Shown: in pieces, positions 14,919-22,941 of the stretch
How the letters are laid out: each line of letters starts with the position of its first letter
Position numbering within the stretch: position 1 is the first letter of the stretch
From: Porphyromonadaceae bacterium UBA4277
GTDB taxonomy: Bacteria > Bacteroidota > Bacteroidia > Bacteroidales > Muribaculaceae
Assembly: GCA_002395965.1 (NCBI GenBank)
Contig: DGVT01000058.1
Coordinates: forward strand, 1-24,604
DNA length: 24,604 nt
Direction of reading: 5' to 3'
Notes under the pieces: generated by a model
Database searches by the model: none
What the model was told of the DNA's origin: nothing
Seen by the model: the letters and a program-made list of their open reading frames with translations, nothing else
Made by a program: the position numbers and the translations under genes

Positions 14919-17426
14919 CTACTTGTTGAGAATGATGCGAACCAGTGCATCCACGTCATCAACATCGATATTGTCGTCGTCGTTGACATAGGCACGGCGG
15001 TCGTAGTTCTCGGCCTGATCCTTACCTAAGATGATGGCAACGACGATGTTCACGTCATCCACATCGACCCGCCCGTCGAGGTTCACGTCGCCGGGTATGC
15101 CACTGCCATGAAGTTGCACCTGCCATGTGTCGCTCCATTCGCTGCGGGTGCCGTCGGTGTAAAGAGCCTTGACCTTCACGTCGTAGAGGCCGTTCTCACC
15201 GAGGCCCTGCACCGTGTAGCTGTTACCTGTAATACCGGTGATGGTGCGCACATGCTCATCGCCGGCCTCGACCGGTGCACGAAGAGCCTGTGCTGTGGCA
15301 TCGCCGCTGTAGATTTCAATGAGTGCAATATCGGGCGAATAGCTGTAGTCGGTAGTGGTGATGGTGATATTCTGCCCCGAGCTTGCGGCCACCACCCAGG
15401 CATGAGTTTCACCGGCTGCGAAGTCGATACCGGCAGCAGGTGTCAGCGGTGTGGCCACAGTGAAGTTACCTTCGCCGTAACCCGAATTCACGGTGGTCAG
15501 CTTGAGTGTGAAGATTGCATTATCATAGCCCTCGGGCACGGTATAGGTTATGCAGCCCTGCACATTGCCATAGCTGCTTGTATTGAAGTAGATTGCATTA
15601 CTGCCACCTTTAATGTTATTGCCGCCCCAGGGAGCATCGAGTGTGATGTCGGCATAGTTGCCTGTGTAGGCCGAACCATCGAGTGATGCAAGCAGCTGCA
15701 CGGGCTGCACATAGTCCACATCGCTCACCTGCAGGGTGTAGCTCTCGACATTTTCCACTTCACTCCAGTGGGCAGTGAAGCCCGTTGAAGTGACTGCTGT
15801 GGTATCGGTCAGCTGAGGCACTTCTTTGCCGAGGTTGTACCACAGCGAGGCGGTGCCGTCGGCGTTGAGGTAGATGTTTGTGACCTGCTTATCGGTGATG
15901 ACCCCGGCTCCGCCGGTTGTCGATGCGAGCGTTCCGTCGGCATACATATTAGCCTTTATAGCAGGGGTAGAAGTGGATGTAAGCTCATGCTTAATCTCTC
16001 CATAGAGGTCGCCACCCTCATCATATTTCGACAGGGTGTTATCGGCCGCAATGACGGTTGCCAGCTGCACCGCGTTGTTGTTGGGCGTGTTATCATTCCA
16101 GCGGCTTTCAACATAGGTGAAATGGGTGATAAGCACCCCTTCGTCGGCAATGTACTCATCCCAGCCTTGCTTGCGGCGGTTTTCCAGAATCCAGTATTCG
16201 TTCTCGTTGAAGCCGGTCATCTTGATAGCCTTGTCGGTCTCAATATTCTTGGAGTTAAACACCGGCAATGTGTATTGCGTGTTGTTTACAGGGGTGATAA
16301 AGTCGATCCATCCCATGAAATTCTTCTCATAGGCACTGTAGCCCACGGGGGTATCACCTCTCACAGCGCCGCCATTATAACATCCGCTACACATCAGGCT
16401 CCAGTTGCCCATCCCGTAGTAGCCGCCATAGTTGGTAGCATAGAAATCGGGTAGTCCCAGGCAATGTGAAAATTCGTGGCAGAAGGTGCCTATGCCATCG
16501 AGTGTGGTACCGGTATCGTAGGCGCCCGACACCTCGTTAAACACGGCGAACCTATTTATTTTCACGCCATTACGCTCGCGTGGACCCGTACCATCGTTGT
16601 AGGCTTGTCCGCTTTCCAAATCCCACTGGCAGGGCCATATCGAATTAGGCACTGTAGTGGATGCCTGGGCTTCGCCCACACCGGCATACACCACGATGCA
16701 CACATCGGCTTCACCATCGCCATCGTTATCATAAAGGCTCCAGTCGATGTCGTCGCCAGCCTTATCGATAGCTTCACCCACCATGCGAGCCACACCCACA
16801 TCGTTACCGCCGCTGTTAGCTCCATAGGTGGCACGCGTCTCGTCAAGCGAGTAGATGCCATAGACGTCGAATTGAGGAGTGTACTTGCCATTGCTCTGGT
16901 CGGCAAAATACTGATAGGCACTCTTGGCATCGGTTGTGTAGTGAGCTTGGAGCTGAGCCTTGGTGTTGCTCATCTTCTTGTCATAGTACTCAATGAGGAT
17001 GATGGGCACGCGCGGACTGCCAATTGTGGGCACCTGAGTCTGCCCCACCCTTTTGGCACCTGCTGCATGACGCGAGCGCATCTTGCCTGAGGCCTGCATG
17101 GCTCGGGCAAGGGCCGACATGGTAAACTGGCCAGCGTGTTGCTCAAGAAACGCGTTCTCGGCTGCGCTGCGTTCACGGGCGTTGTGAGCGCGCATGGCGG
17201 TCAGTCCCTTGGCCGAGAGATAATACATGTCGCCATCCGACCCCCGATCAAGTGTCAAGCCGTCGGCTGTGGCAAAGCAATGATGAAACTCATCGCCCAG
17301 CGTCTGAATTTGTAACATGGTGCCATCGCTCTGGGGCACGGTAACCAGGCCGGGCTTGGCCGGAACAGCCCAAGCCGTAACATTCAGCAGCATCAGGGCT
17401 AATGCCAGTGCATAAATCTTCTTCAT
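14919..17426 (-). CDS. Secreted M6 family metalloprotease (immune inhibitor A-like) with split FN3 and dockerin-like domains
   Basis: An 835-residue zinc metalloprotease with a signal peptide (1 to about 20, LNVTAWA). The prodomain is about 21-130. The catalytic domain is about 135-530, with the zinc motif HEFSHCLGLPD (His317, Glu318, His321, Asp326). A calcium-type loop YDNDGDGEADV (232-242) and the downstream YYGMGNWSLM segment are typical of M6. A FN3-like domain starts about 536 and is split after TLQVSD by about 140 residues (about 573-715: APWGG, NAIYF, AWVVAASSG, SYSPDIALIEIY). It resumes at about 727-772. This insert is clearly homologous to that of C10 copy B although the catalytic domains are unrelated. 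The dockerin-like pair 778-835 ends IILNK as in copy B. No Bacteroidetes-type promoter was recognised upstream. Probably exported to digest extracellular proteins, possibly host antimicrobial peptides by analogy with InhA (inference). Confidence 0.92.
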   Translation of the reverse strand: MKKIYALALALMLLNVTAWAVPAKPGLVTVPQSDGTMLQIQTLGDEFHHCFATADGLTLDRGSDGDMYYLSAKGLTAMRAHNARERSAAENAFLEQHAGQFTMSALARAMQASGKMRSRHAAGAKRVGQTQVPTIGSPRVPIILIEYYDKKMSNTKAQLQAHYTTDAKSAYQYFADQSNGKYTPQFDVYGIYSLDETRATYGANSGGNDVGVARMVGEAIDKAGDDIDWSLYDNDGDGEADVCIVVYAGVGEAQASTTVPNSIWPCQWDLESGQAYNDGTGPRERNGVKINRFAVFNEVSGAYDTGTTLDGIGTFCHEFSHCLGLPDFYATNYGGYYGMGNWSLMCSGCYNGGAVRGDTPVGYSAYEKNFMGWIDFITPVNNTQYTLPVFNSKNIETDKAIKMTGFNENEYWILENRRKQGWDEYIADEGVLITHFTYVESRWNDNTPNNNAVQLATVIAADNTLSKYDEGGDLYGEIKHELTSTSTPAIKANMYADGTLASTTGGAGVITDKQVTNIYLNADGTASLWYNLGKEVPQLTDTTAVTSTGFTAHWSEVENVESYTLQVSDVDYVQPVQLLASLDGSAYTGNYADITLDAPWGGNNIKGGSNAIYFNTSSYGNVQGCITYTVPEGYDNAIFTLKLTTVNSGYGEGNFTVATPLTPAAGIDFAAGETHAWVVAASSGQNITITTTDYSYSPDIALIEIYSGDATAQALRAPVEAGDEHVRTITGITGNSYTVQGLGENGLYDVKVKALYTDGTRSEWSDTWQVQLHGSGIPGDVNLDGRVDVDDVNIVVAIILGKDQAENYDRRAYVNDDDNIDVDDVDALVRIILNK

Positions 17427-17568
17427 TTTACGATATAGTATTTTATTTATTTTTATACCGAAGTTTTTGTAATATGCGAAATTATTAAATATTGATTAAT
17501 AAATGAACCTATAACGTTCTAAAAATCAATATTTATAACTAAGTTTAATATTTAGAAACTCAAGTTTC

Positions 17569-17586
17569 GAGCCCAGTTGTGGGCTC
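17569..17586 (-). terminator. Possible terminator of the capA-like/SGNH operon
   Basis: A 7-bp perfect stem (gagccca / tgggctc) with a gttg loop lies about 20 bp past the SGNH stop codon on the minus strand. The following sequence is only moderately T-rich, so the call is tentative. The rest of 17427-17606 is very AT-rich upstream sequence of the M6 gene. Confidence 0.45.
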
Positions 17587-17606
17587 AATTTAGAAACACC
17601 TCGCTT

Positions 17607-18851
17607 CTATTTTGCACCTGCCAATGCCTTGAGCAGTGCATCGCCCAAGAGCATGCCCTGCAGTTCATAGCCGGCTTCGAGCTGATGGAGGTGATCATTG
17701 GGATTCATCAGCCCTGCAGCCACCCACTTGCTGCACGCTCCGGCGCCACCGGCCACAGTATAGAGGTCCCACACAGCCACCTTGTGGCGGCGGCCATAGT
17801 CTAATATAATCTCGCGCATGCGTGGCACATTGGGATTAGACGCATAGCTCGTGGATGTTTTATACACGGTTTTGTAACGAGCCCTACGGCGTTTTTTGCC
17901 GCCACCCACCTTCACCTGCTGCGGCACACGGGTGGTGACGCGCTTGTGCCAGTCCATGGGTGTGGTGAGCAGGATGTGGGCTCCCGGCATGCTTTTGCGC
18001 AGGGCCGACACCAACTGATGGATGTTGCTTTCCACGCCGGCAAGGTTTCCAACCGTCTCGTTGGTTCCTAATGAGATAATTATGAGCTGAGGGTCGAGCA
18101 CCTGCATCTGCTGTGCAAAGGCGGGCACCTTGAGATAGGTGCTGTAGGTGGCACCGTTGTTGCCTATGGAGTGAACCATCACTCCGCGCTTGGTGTTGGT
18201 CAATATCGCGCCATAGAAGTCGCTTTTGCACGGCACAGTCATCGACACTGTGTCGGTGGCTCGTGCCAGGTCGAAGCGTGAAGCCCATTTCGAGAGTTCC
18301 TTGGCAAATAGCACCTCGCCGCCCACCATTGCAGTCTCATAGCCGCCTTGTGGCGCATGCAGCAGTGTGACAGAATTGAACTCATTGCCTTCATCCTTGG
18401 CCTTGATCGACAGTGTGGTGAACGCCGAGTCCCAGCGCACTGCCACGCCGGTCAGCCCGATGTCGGTGCTCCATGTGCGCGACAACAGGCGACTGGATGC
18501 CGACACTTTCTCGCTCGACTTGAGGTAATAGTCACGCGGCTCGTTGGTGTGCGCCAAGTTCAGGGCGGCAATCAGTCCACGGCCACCGTTGCCCCATTTA
18601 TCTTGCAGCTTCCAGCGCACCTGCGCAGTCATGATGTCGGGCTGGATGTGACTGTCACCCACCTGCACCACCTGCCATTTGCCGCCTTTCCACGACTTGG
18701 GATTGGCTAACGAACGGCGCAGCCCTCCCCAGTCATCGCCGTTGAGGATGATGCGGTTGGCTGCTTCGTTGATAAAGTCGATCTCCTGGGCACCGATTGC
18801 AATGGCGGCCAGTAGCGGCAGTGCGATAAATAGTAACAGGCGTCTCATCAT
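17607..18851 (-). CDS. Exported SGNH/GDSL-type hydrolase
   Basis: 414 residues from the ATG at 18851, with a hydrophobic signal segment (MMRRLLLFIALPLLAAIAIGAQ). A GTG at 18875 would overlap the preceding stop by 4 bp, but it puts eight polar residues before the signal. SGNH blocks are clear: GDSH (65-68, nucleophile Ser67), an oxyanion-type GTNE (262-265) after the strand LIIISL, and a DxxH catalytic pair (Asp386, His389, in NDHLH). The long stretch between block I and GTNE is typical of exported Bacteroidetes esterases annotated as GDSL-like lipase/acylhydrolase. A basic loop KKRRRARYK (319-327) is unusual. Its place directly after a CapA-like gene suggests envelope polysaccharide or peptidoglycan de-esterification, but the substrate is unknown. 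Confidence 0.85.
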   Translation of the reverse strand: MMRRLLLFIALPLLAAIAIGAQEIDFINEAANRIILNGDDWGGLRRSLANPKSWKGGKWQVVQVGDSHIQPDIMTAQVRWKLQDKWGNGGRGLIAALNLAHTNEPRDYYLKSSEKVSASSRLLSRTWSTDIGLTGVAVRWDSAFTTLSIKAKDEGNEFNSVTLLHAPQGGYETAMVGGEVLFAKELSKWASRFDLARATDTVSMTVPCKSDFYGAILTNTKRGVMVHSIGNNGATYSTYLKVPAFAQQMQVLDPQLIIISLGTNETVGNLAGVESNIHQLVSALRKSMPGAHILLTTPMDWHKRVTTRVPQQVKVGGGKKRRRARYKTVYKTSTSYASNPNVPRMREIILDYGRRHKVAVWDLYTVAGGAGACSKWVAAGLMNPNDHLHQLEAGYELQGMLLGDALLKALAGAK

Positions 18852-18871
18852 GCTGTTGTGGTTAATGATTG

Positions 18872-19930
18872 TCACTCTTGCGGCACATTCACGTTCTTGC
18901 TCACTACAAGGTCATGGGTGCGCTGCATGAAGCGGGCGAACTCGCTGCGCGAGTCGGCACGGAGCAGGTCGGGTCGATTTTCAGGTACTACCACATAGTT
19001 CTCGCCACGGTAGCTGGGTTTCTGCACAAAGAAGAGTTTGTAACGCGCATCATGCACAAGCGGCTTGGAGCCGTTCATTGTCACCGACACCTTGACCATG
19101 GCCCCGCCACGGCTGTCGATGTCGCGCTGGTTGGAAATGAAGTTTCCCAAGCTATAGACCAGTAGCACGTCTTTGTCATACGCCTTGCTGTGGCGCATCT
19201 CCATGCGCTCCACCACATGTGGATGCCCACCGATGATAAGATCCACGCCTTGCTCCACCAACCAATCGCCCAAATCGATCTGGCTGGCCACGGGCTGCAA
19301 CTGATACTCTATGCCCCAGTGCAGGTTCACACACAGCACTTGCGCTCCTCGCGCCCGCGCTGCGGCAATATCGCGTGCTATCACATCACGGTTGATTATA
19401 TCGACCACAACGTCACCTTGCACACCTATTCCGTTGGTGCCATAGGTATAGTCGAGGAAGGCAAATTTCACGCCCTTGATGGTAGTGATCAGCGGCACTT
19501 TGCGGGCTCGCTCGGCGGCATTGACATAGGAGCCTATGTGGGGGATGCCCAATGAGTCGAGCGCACTGATGGTGCGACGCAAGCCATGGTCGCGACGATC
19601 GAGGCAGTGATTGTTGGCTGTGAGAATCAGGTCGAAACCCGACGTGATGAGTTGTTGTGCATAGCTGTCGGGGGCGCTGAAGGCGGGGTAGCCGGTATAG
19701 GGTCGTCCGCCTAATGGGCACTCAAGGTTGACAACGGCATAGTCGGCCCAGCGGATGTCGTCTTCCACATAGCGGAAGCAGGGCGAATAGTCGTAGCTGC
19801 CATCGCTGCGCTGCGCGGCAGTGAGCTGCGGCGAGTGCTGCATGGCATCTCCCACAAACATCAGGTCCACCTGGTTGTTGCTCTGCAAGAGCGACACCAG
19901 CGACAAGGCCATTACATATAGTAGTTTCAT
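18872..19930 (-). CDS. CapA family (poly-gamma-glutamate synthesis-type) metallophosphatase-like protein
   Basis: 352 residues with a signal peptide (MKLLYVMALSLVSLLQS) and the CapA/PGA_cap fold related to calcineurin-like phosphoesterases. Metal-site motifs in order are VGDAM (26-30), NLECPLGG (68-75), ANNHCLDR (105-112), NLHWGIEYQ (202-210), GGHPHVVER (234-242) and YSLGNF (259-264). In Bacillus, CapA takes part in poly-gamma-glutamate capsule export or anchoring. In gut Bacteroidetes, single CapA-like proteins occur without the capBC genes, and their role is not settled. No capB or capC is in the window. Its end and the SGNH gene nearly touch, so the two form an operon. The upstream 270 bp contain dispersed repeats, and no good promoter was found. 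Confidence 0.87.
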   Translation of the reverse strand: MKLLYVMALSLVSLLQSNNQVDLMFVGDAMQHSPQLTAAQRSDGSYDYSPCFRYVEDDIRWADYAVVNLECPLGGRPYTGYPAFSAPDSYAQQLITSGFDLILTANNHCLDRRDHGLRRTISALDSLGIPHIGSYVNAAERARKVPLITTIKGVKFAFLDYTYGTNGIGVQGDVVVDIINRDVIARDIAAARARGAQVLCVNLHWGIEYQLQPVASQIDLGDWLVEQGVDLIIGGHPHVVERMEMRHSKAYDKDVLLVYSLGNFISNQRDIDSRGGAMVKVSVTMNGSKPLVHDARYKLFFVQKPSYRGENYVVVPENRPDLLRADSRSEFARFMQRTHDLVVSKNVNVPQE

Positions 19931-19939
19931 ATCTTTTGA

Positions 19940-20185
19940 TTTTATCTCACACAGATTACACAGTTTTTATTTGACAGAAAAGTATTCACTACACCGATAC
20001 ACCGGTTTTATCTCACACAGATTACACAGATTTATTAGATAGAAAAATTTCCATCTGTGTAATCTGTGTGAGAAAAACTCTCAGTCACAAACTTATTTAG
20101 TTCTTCCATTCGTTAATACCAAAAACTGTAACCGGTGAAAGTCAGTATGACAGAAAAAATCCACCTGTGAGATCTGTGTGAGATA
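19940..20185. repeat. Cluster of direct and inverted copies of a 19-24 bp interspersed repeat
   Basis: The 24-bp sequence ttttatctcacacagattacacag occurs twice in direct orientation (19940-19963, 20006-20029). An inverted copy at 20053-20073 pairs perfectly over 21 bp with 20011-20031, with a 21-nt loop. A degenerate inverted copy lies at 20165-20185. A short gacagaaaa motif recurs beside the copies. Spacing and orientation are irregular, so it is not a CRISPR array. It fills the gap between folD and the capA-like gene. Confidence 0.8.
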
Positions 20186-20202
20186 ATCCCATAGTCACAA
20201 AC

Positions 20203-21087
20203 TTAGTCGGTATATGCCCTACCGGTGGCTGCGAGCAGGGTGTTGTGCATGAGCGAAACGATGGTCATGGGCCCCACTCCACCTGGCACGGGAGTAATGT
20301 AGCTGCAGTGCGGAGCCACGTTGTCGAAATCGACATCGCCGCTCAGACGCCAGCCGCGCTCACGCGTGGGGTCTTCCACTCGTGTTGTGCCCACGTCGAT
20401 AATCACGGCACCCTCCTTCACCATGTCGGCAGTGACAAAGCCCGGATGGCCAAGGGCAGCAATGATGATGTCGGCCTGGCGGCACAGCTCCTTAATGTTG
20501 GGTGTGGCACTGTGGCACACTGTCACGGTGCAGTTGCCGGGATTGCCCTTCTGCATGAGCATGGTGGCGATGGGCTTGCCCACGATGTTGCTACGGCCGA
20601 GCACCACGCAGTGCTTGCCACGCGTCTCGATCTTGTAGCGCTCCAGCAGCATCATGATGCCCGACGGAGTGGCAGGCTTGAAGCACGGCAGCCCGATGGC
20701 CATACGCCCAACGTTGATGGGGTGGAAGCCGTCCACGTCCTTACGGTAGTCGATGGCTTCTATCACTGCCTGCTCATCGATGTGCCGCGGCAGGGGTAGC
20801 TGCACGATAAAGCCGTCAACACCCTTGTCGTTATTCAGCCCTTGAATGGCTGCAATGAGTTCGTCTTGAGTGATTGACTCATCGAAGCGCAGCAGCGACG
20901 ACTTGAAGCCGCACTGCTCGCAAGTCTTCACCTTCGACGTCATATAACTCTCACTGCCACCATCGTGACCGACGAGCACACCGGCCAAGTGCGGTGCACG
21001 CCCTCCGGCTGCAATGATACTTTGAACCTCGGCAGCTATCTCGCCCTTAATTTGCTCTGCTATTTTCTTTCCTTCTATCAGTTGCAT
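20203..21087 (-). CDS. folD: Bifunctional methylenetetrahydrofolate dehydrogenase / methenyltetrahydrofolate cyclohydrolase
   Basis: FolD interconverts 5,10-methylene-, methenyl- and 10-formyl-tetrahydrofolate, supplying one-carbon units for purines and formyl-Met-tRNA. The 294 residues match the family's usual length. Visible motifs are the active-site YMTSK (Tyr48, Lys52) and DGFIVQLPLP (91-100). The Rossmann signature is VVLGRSNIVGKP (161-172), and the C-terminal motif is PVPGGVGPMTI (266-276). It is complete, with the ATG at 21087. It lies 62 bp downstream of ffh on the same strand, with a terminator hairpin in between, so transcription may come partly by readthrough. The gene after it (capA-like) is separated by repeats and functionally unrelated. 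Confidence 0.96.
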   Translation of the reverse strand: MQLIEGKKIAEQIKGEIAAEVQSIIAAGGRAPHLAGVLVGHDGGSESYMTSKVKTCEQCGFKSSLLRFDESITQDELIAAIQGLNNDKGVDGFIVQLPLPRHIDEQAVIEAIDYRKDVDGFHPINVGRMAIGLPCFKPATPSGIMMLLERYKIETRGKHCVVLGRSNIVGKPIATMLMQKGNPGNCTVTVCHSATPNIKELCRQADIIIAALGHPGFVTADMVKEGAVIIDVGTTRVEDPTRERGWRLSGDVDFDNVAPHCSYITPVPGGVGPMTIVSLMHNTLLAATGRAYTD

Positions 21088-21113
21088 GATAACTCTATAT
21101 TAAAATTAAAAGA

Positions 21114-21134
21114 GGTCGCGACCGAGCCGCGACC
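21114..21134 (-). terminator. Intrinsic terminator after ffh
   Basis: A GC-rich 7-bp stem (ggtcgcg / cgcgacc) with a 7-nt loop is followed on the minus strand by tcttttaatttta. It lies 16 bp past the ffh stop and 27 bp before the folD start, separating the two genes or attenuating folD. Confidence 0.75.
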
Positions 21135-21149
21135 ATATAAAAAAACTTT

Positions 21150-22469
21150 TTAGCGGCCGAAACGCATCTTGAACGGATTCTTGGTGGTGGACACCATGTG
21201 CATCACTTTGCGCGTTTGTTCAAACTGCTTGAGCAGTCGGTTCACTTCCTGAATGTCGGTACCGCTACCGGCTGCAATGCGCTTGCGGCGACTACCGTTC
21301 ATCACCTCGGGATGGCTGCGCTCGTAGGGCGTCATAGAGTAGATGATAGCTTCCACGCTCTTGAAGGCATTGTCGTCGATGTCGATATCTTTTATCGCCT
21401 TGCCCACACCGGGAATCATCGAAGCCAGGTCCTTGAGATTACCCATCTTCTTGATTTGGCTGATTTGTGTCAAGAAGTCGTTAAAGTCAAAGGTGTTTTG
21501 ACGAAGTTTCTTCTCGAGCTTTTTTGCCTCTTCTTCGTCATATTGCTGCTGCATGCGATCTACAAACGACACGATGTCGCCCATGCCAAGGATGCGGTCG
21601 GCCATACCTGCCGGACGGAACGGGTCGATAGCCTCCATCTTCTCGCCCGTACCCACCCACTTGATGGGCTTGTTCACCACCGAGCGAATCGACAAGGCAG
21701 CACCGCCGCGCGTGTCGCCGTCGAGCTTGGTGAGCACCACGCCGTCGAAGTCAAGGCGGTCGTTGAACTCCTTGGCTGTGTTCACGGCATCCTGACCAGT
21801 CATCGAATCGACCACAAACAGTGTCTCGGTGGGATTGATGGCACGCTTGATGGCCTCAATCTCCTGCATCATCTGCTCGTCAACGGCCAGACGTCCGGCC
21901 GTATCTACGATTACCAGGTCGCGGCCTGTGCGCCGCGCTTCTTCTATGGCATTGAGTGCTATCTGCACGGGATCTTTGCTTTCGGGCTCGCTATACACCG
22001 GCACCTCAATCTGCTCGCCGAGCACCTTGAGCTGTTCGATAGCTGCCGGACGATAGACATCACAAGCCACCAGCAGCGGGTTCTTGCCTTTTTCTTTCTT
22101 CAGCTTGCGGGCCAACTTGCCGGTGAACGTGGTCTTACCCGAACCTTGCAAACCCGACATCAAGATGATGGCCGGCTTGCCTTCGATGTTAAACGGGGCT
22201 TGCTCGCCGCCCATGAGCTCGGTGAGCTCGTCGTGCACGATCTTCACCATCAGCTGGCTCGGCTTGAGGGCATTGATAACGTCCTGACCCAGCGCCTTTG
22301 CCTTGACGGTGTCGGTAAACTGCTTTGCTACCTTATAGTTAACATCGGCATCGATGAGAGCACGGCGCACTTCCTTCAAGGTCTCGGCCACATTAATCTC
22401 GGTGATTTTACCCTGGCCTTTGAGTATCTTAAATGATCTTTCTAATTTCTCGGATAAATTGTCAAACAT
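21150..22469 (-). CDS. ffh: Signal recognition particle protein Ffh (SRP54)
   Basis: Ffh binds 4.5S RNA and signal sequences of nascent chains and delivers ribosomes to FtsY at the membrane. The N domain is about 1-85. The G domain has GLQGSGKTT (106-114, P-loop), the DVYRPAAIEQL segment (137-147), DTAGRL (189-194), TKLDGDTRGGAAL (247-259) and a GTGE motif (273-276). The C-terminal M domain follows from about 295, with the SRRKRIAAGSG motif (393-403) that contacts SRP RNA and the Met-rich region. It has 439 residues and ends KNPFKMRFGR; family members are usually about 440-450. It has its own promoter just upstream, separating it from panD. The Sec substrates it serves would include the exported proteases in this window. 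Confidence 0.97.
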   Translation of the reverse strand: MFDNLSEKLERSFKILKGQGKITEINVAETLKEVRRALIDADVNYKVAKQFTDTVKAKALGQDVINALKPSQLMVKIVHDELTELMGGEQAPFNIEGKPAIILMSGLQGSGKTTFTGKLARKLKKEKGKNPLLVACDVYRPAAIEQLKVLGEQIEVPVYSEPESKDPVQIALNAIEEARRTGRDLVIVDTAGRLAVDEQMMQEIEAIKRAINPTETLFVVDSMTGQDAVNTAKEFNDRLDFDGVVLTKLDGDTRGGAALSIRSVVNKPIKWVGTGEKMEAIDPFRPAGMADRILGMGDIVSFVDRMQQQYDEEEAKKLEKKLRQNTFDFNDFLTQISQIKKMGNLKDLASMIPGVGKAIKDIDIDDNAFKSVEAIIYSMTPYERSHPEVMNGSRRKRIAAGSGTDIQEVNRLLKQFEQTRKVMHMVSTTKNPFKMRFGR

Positions 22470-22498
22470 ACCTTAGTTTCTTATTCAAATTCGGGATG

Positions 22499-22529
22499 CA
22501 AAATTACTCAAAATTGTCTGAACTGCAAA
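22499..22529 (-). promoter_or_regulatory. Promoter of ffh
   Basis: On the minus strand, TTTG (22526-22529), a 19-bp spacer and TAATTTTG (22499-22506) match the Bacteroidetes consensus exactly. The -7 box is 30 nt before the ffh ATG, predicting a leader of about 22 nt. Confidence 0.78.
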
Positions 22530-22540
22530 ATCATTGCTCT

Positions 22541-22891
22541 TTATAGCAATCGATTGGTGCGTGTGTCGGGGAAGATCACCTTAGGCTTGAATGTGCGTGC
22601 CTCATCGGGCGTCATGTAGCCGTATGCCATGATGATGACGATGTCGCCTGTCATCACCTTGCGGGCTGCAGCGCCGTTCAGGCAGATATCACCACTACCG
22701 CGCTCGCCCTTGATGACGTAGGTGTCGAGGCGCTCGCCATTGTTGTTATCTACTATATAGACGCGCTCGCCTTCAACGATGCCGGCGGCATCCATCAGGT
22801 CTTCATCGATGGTTATCGACCCTATATAGTCAAGGTTGGCACCGGTGACGGTGACACGATGAATCTTTGATTTAACGACTTGAATAAACAT
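22541..22891 (-). CDS. panD: Aspartate 1-decarboxylase (pyruvoyl-dependent)
   Basis: PanD decarboxylates L-aspartate to beta-alanine for pantothenate synthesis. The ATG at 22891 gives 116 residues starting MFIQVVKSKIHR; a TTG three codons upstream is not needed. With this start the self-cleavage site falls at Gly24-Ser25 (DYIGSITID), the canonical position, where Ser25 becomes the pyruvoyl group. The residues VTGANLDY and GERVYIVDNNNGER, the NGAAAR motif (72-77 region) and GDIVIIMAYG complete the family pattern. panC, the next pathway enzyme, lies upstream on the same strand but is separated by an S23-type gene and repeats. The leader of panD contains the 7-bp tandem repeat at 22907. Confidence 0.95.
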   Translation of the reverse strand: MFIQVVKSKIHRVTVTGANLDYIGSITIDEDLMDAAGIVEGERVYIVDNNNGERLDTYVIKGERGSGDICLNGAAARKVMTGDIVIIMAYGYMTPDEARTFKPKVIFPDTRTNRLL

Positions 22892-22906
22892 GATAAACAA
22901 ATTTTT

Positions 22907-22930
22907 AAGTAGAAAGTAGAAAGTAGAAAG
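22907..22930. repeat. 7-bp tandem repeat in the panD leader
   Basis: The unit aagtaga is repeated three times plus aag. A related inverted copy (ctttctactt) lies at about 23343-23352 at the other side of the S23-type gene. Confidence 0.8.
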
Positions 22931-22941
22931 CTGAATATGCT

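Noticed and set aside
6000..17426. Type IX secretion C-terminal domains on the proteases
   Set aside because: The C-termini are dockerin-like repeats; no Por-type CTD motifs are seen, so ordinary Sec export with another retention mode is more likely.
19940..20185. Possible CRISPR array
   Set aside because: Repeats are in mixed orientation with unequal spacing and no cas genes are near.
21198..22436. 412-codon plus-strand ORF opposite ffh
   Set aside because: It lies entirely antisense to the clear ffh gene; long open antisense frames are common opposite codon-biased genes.
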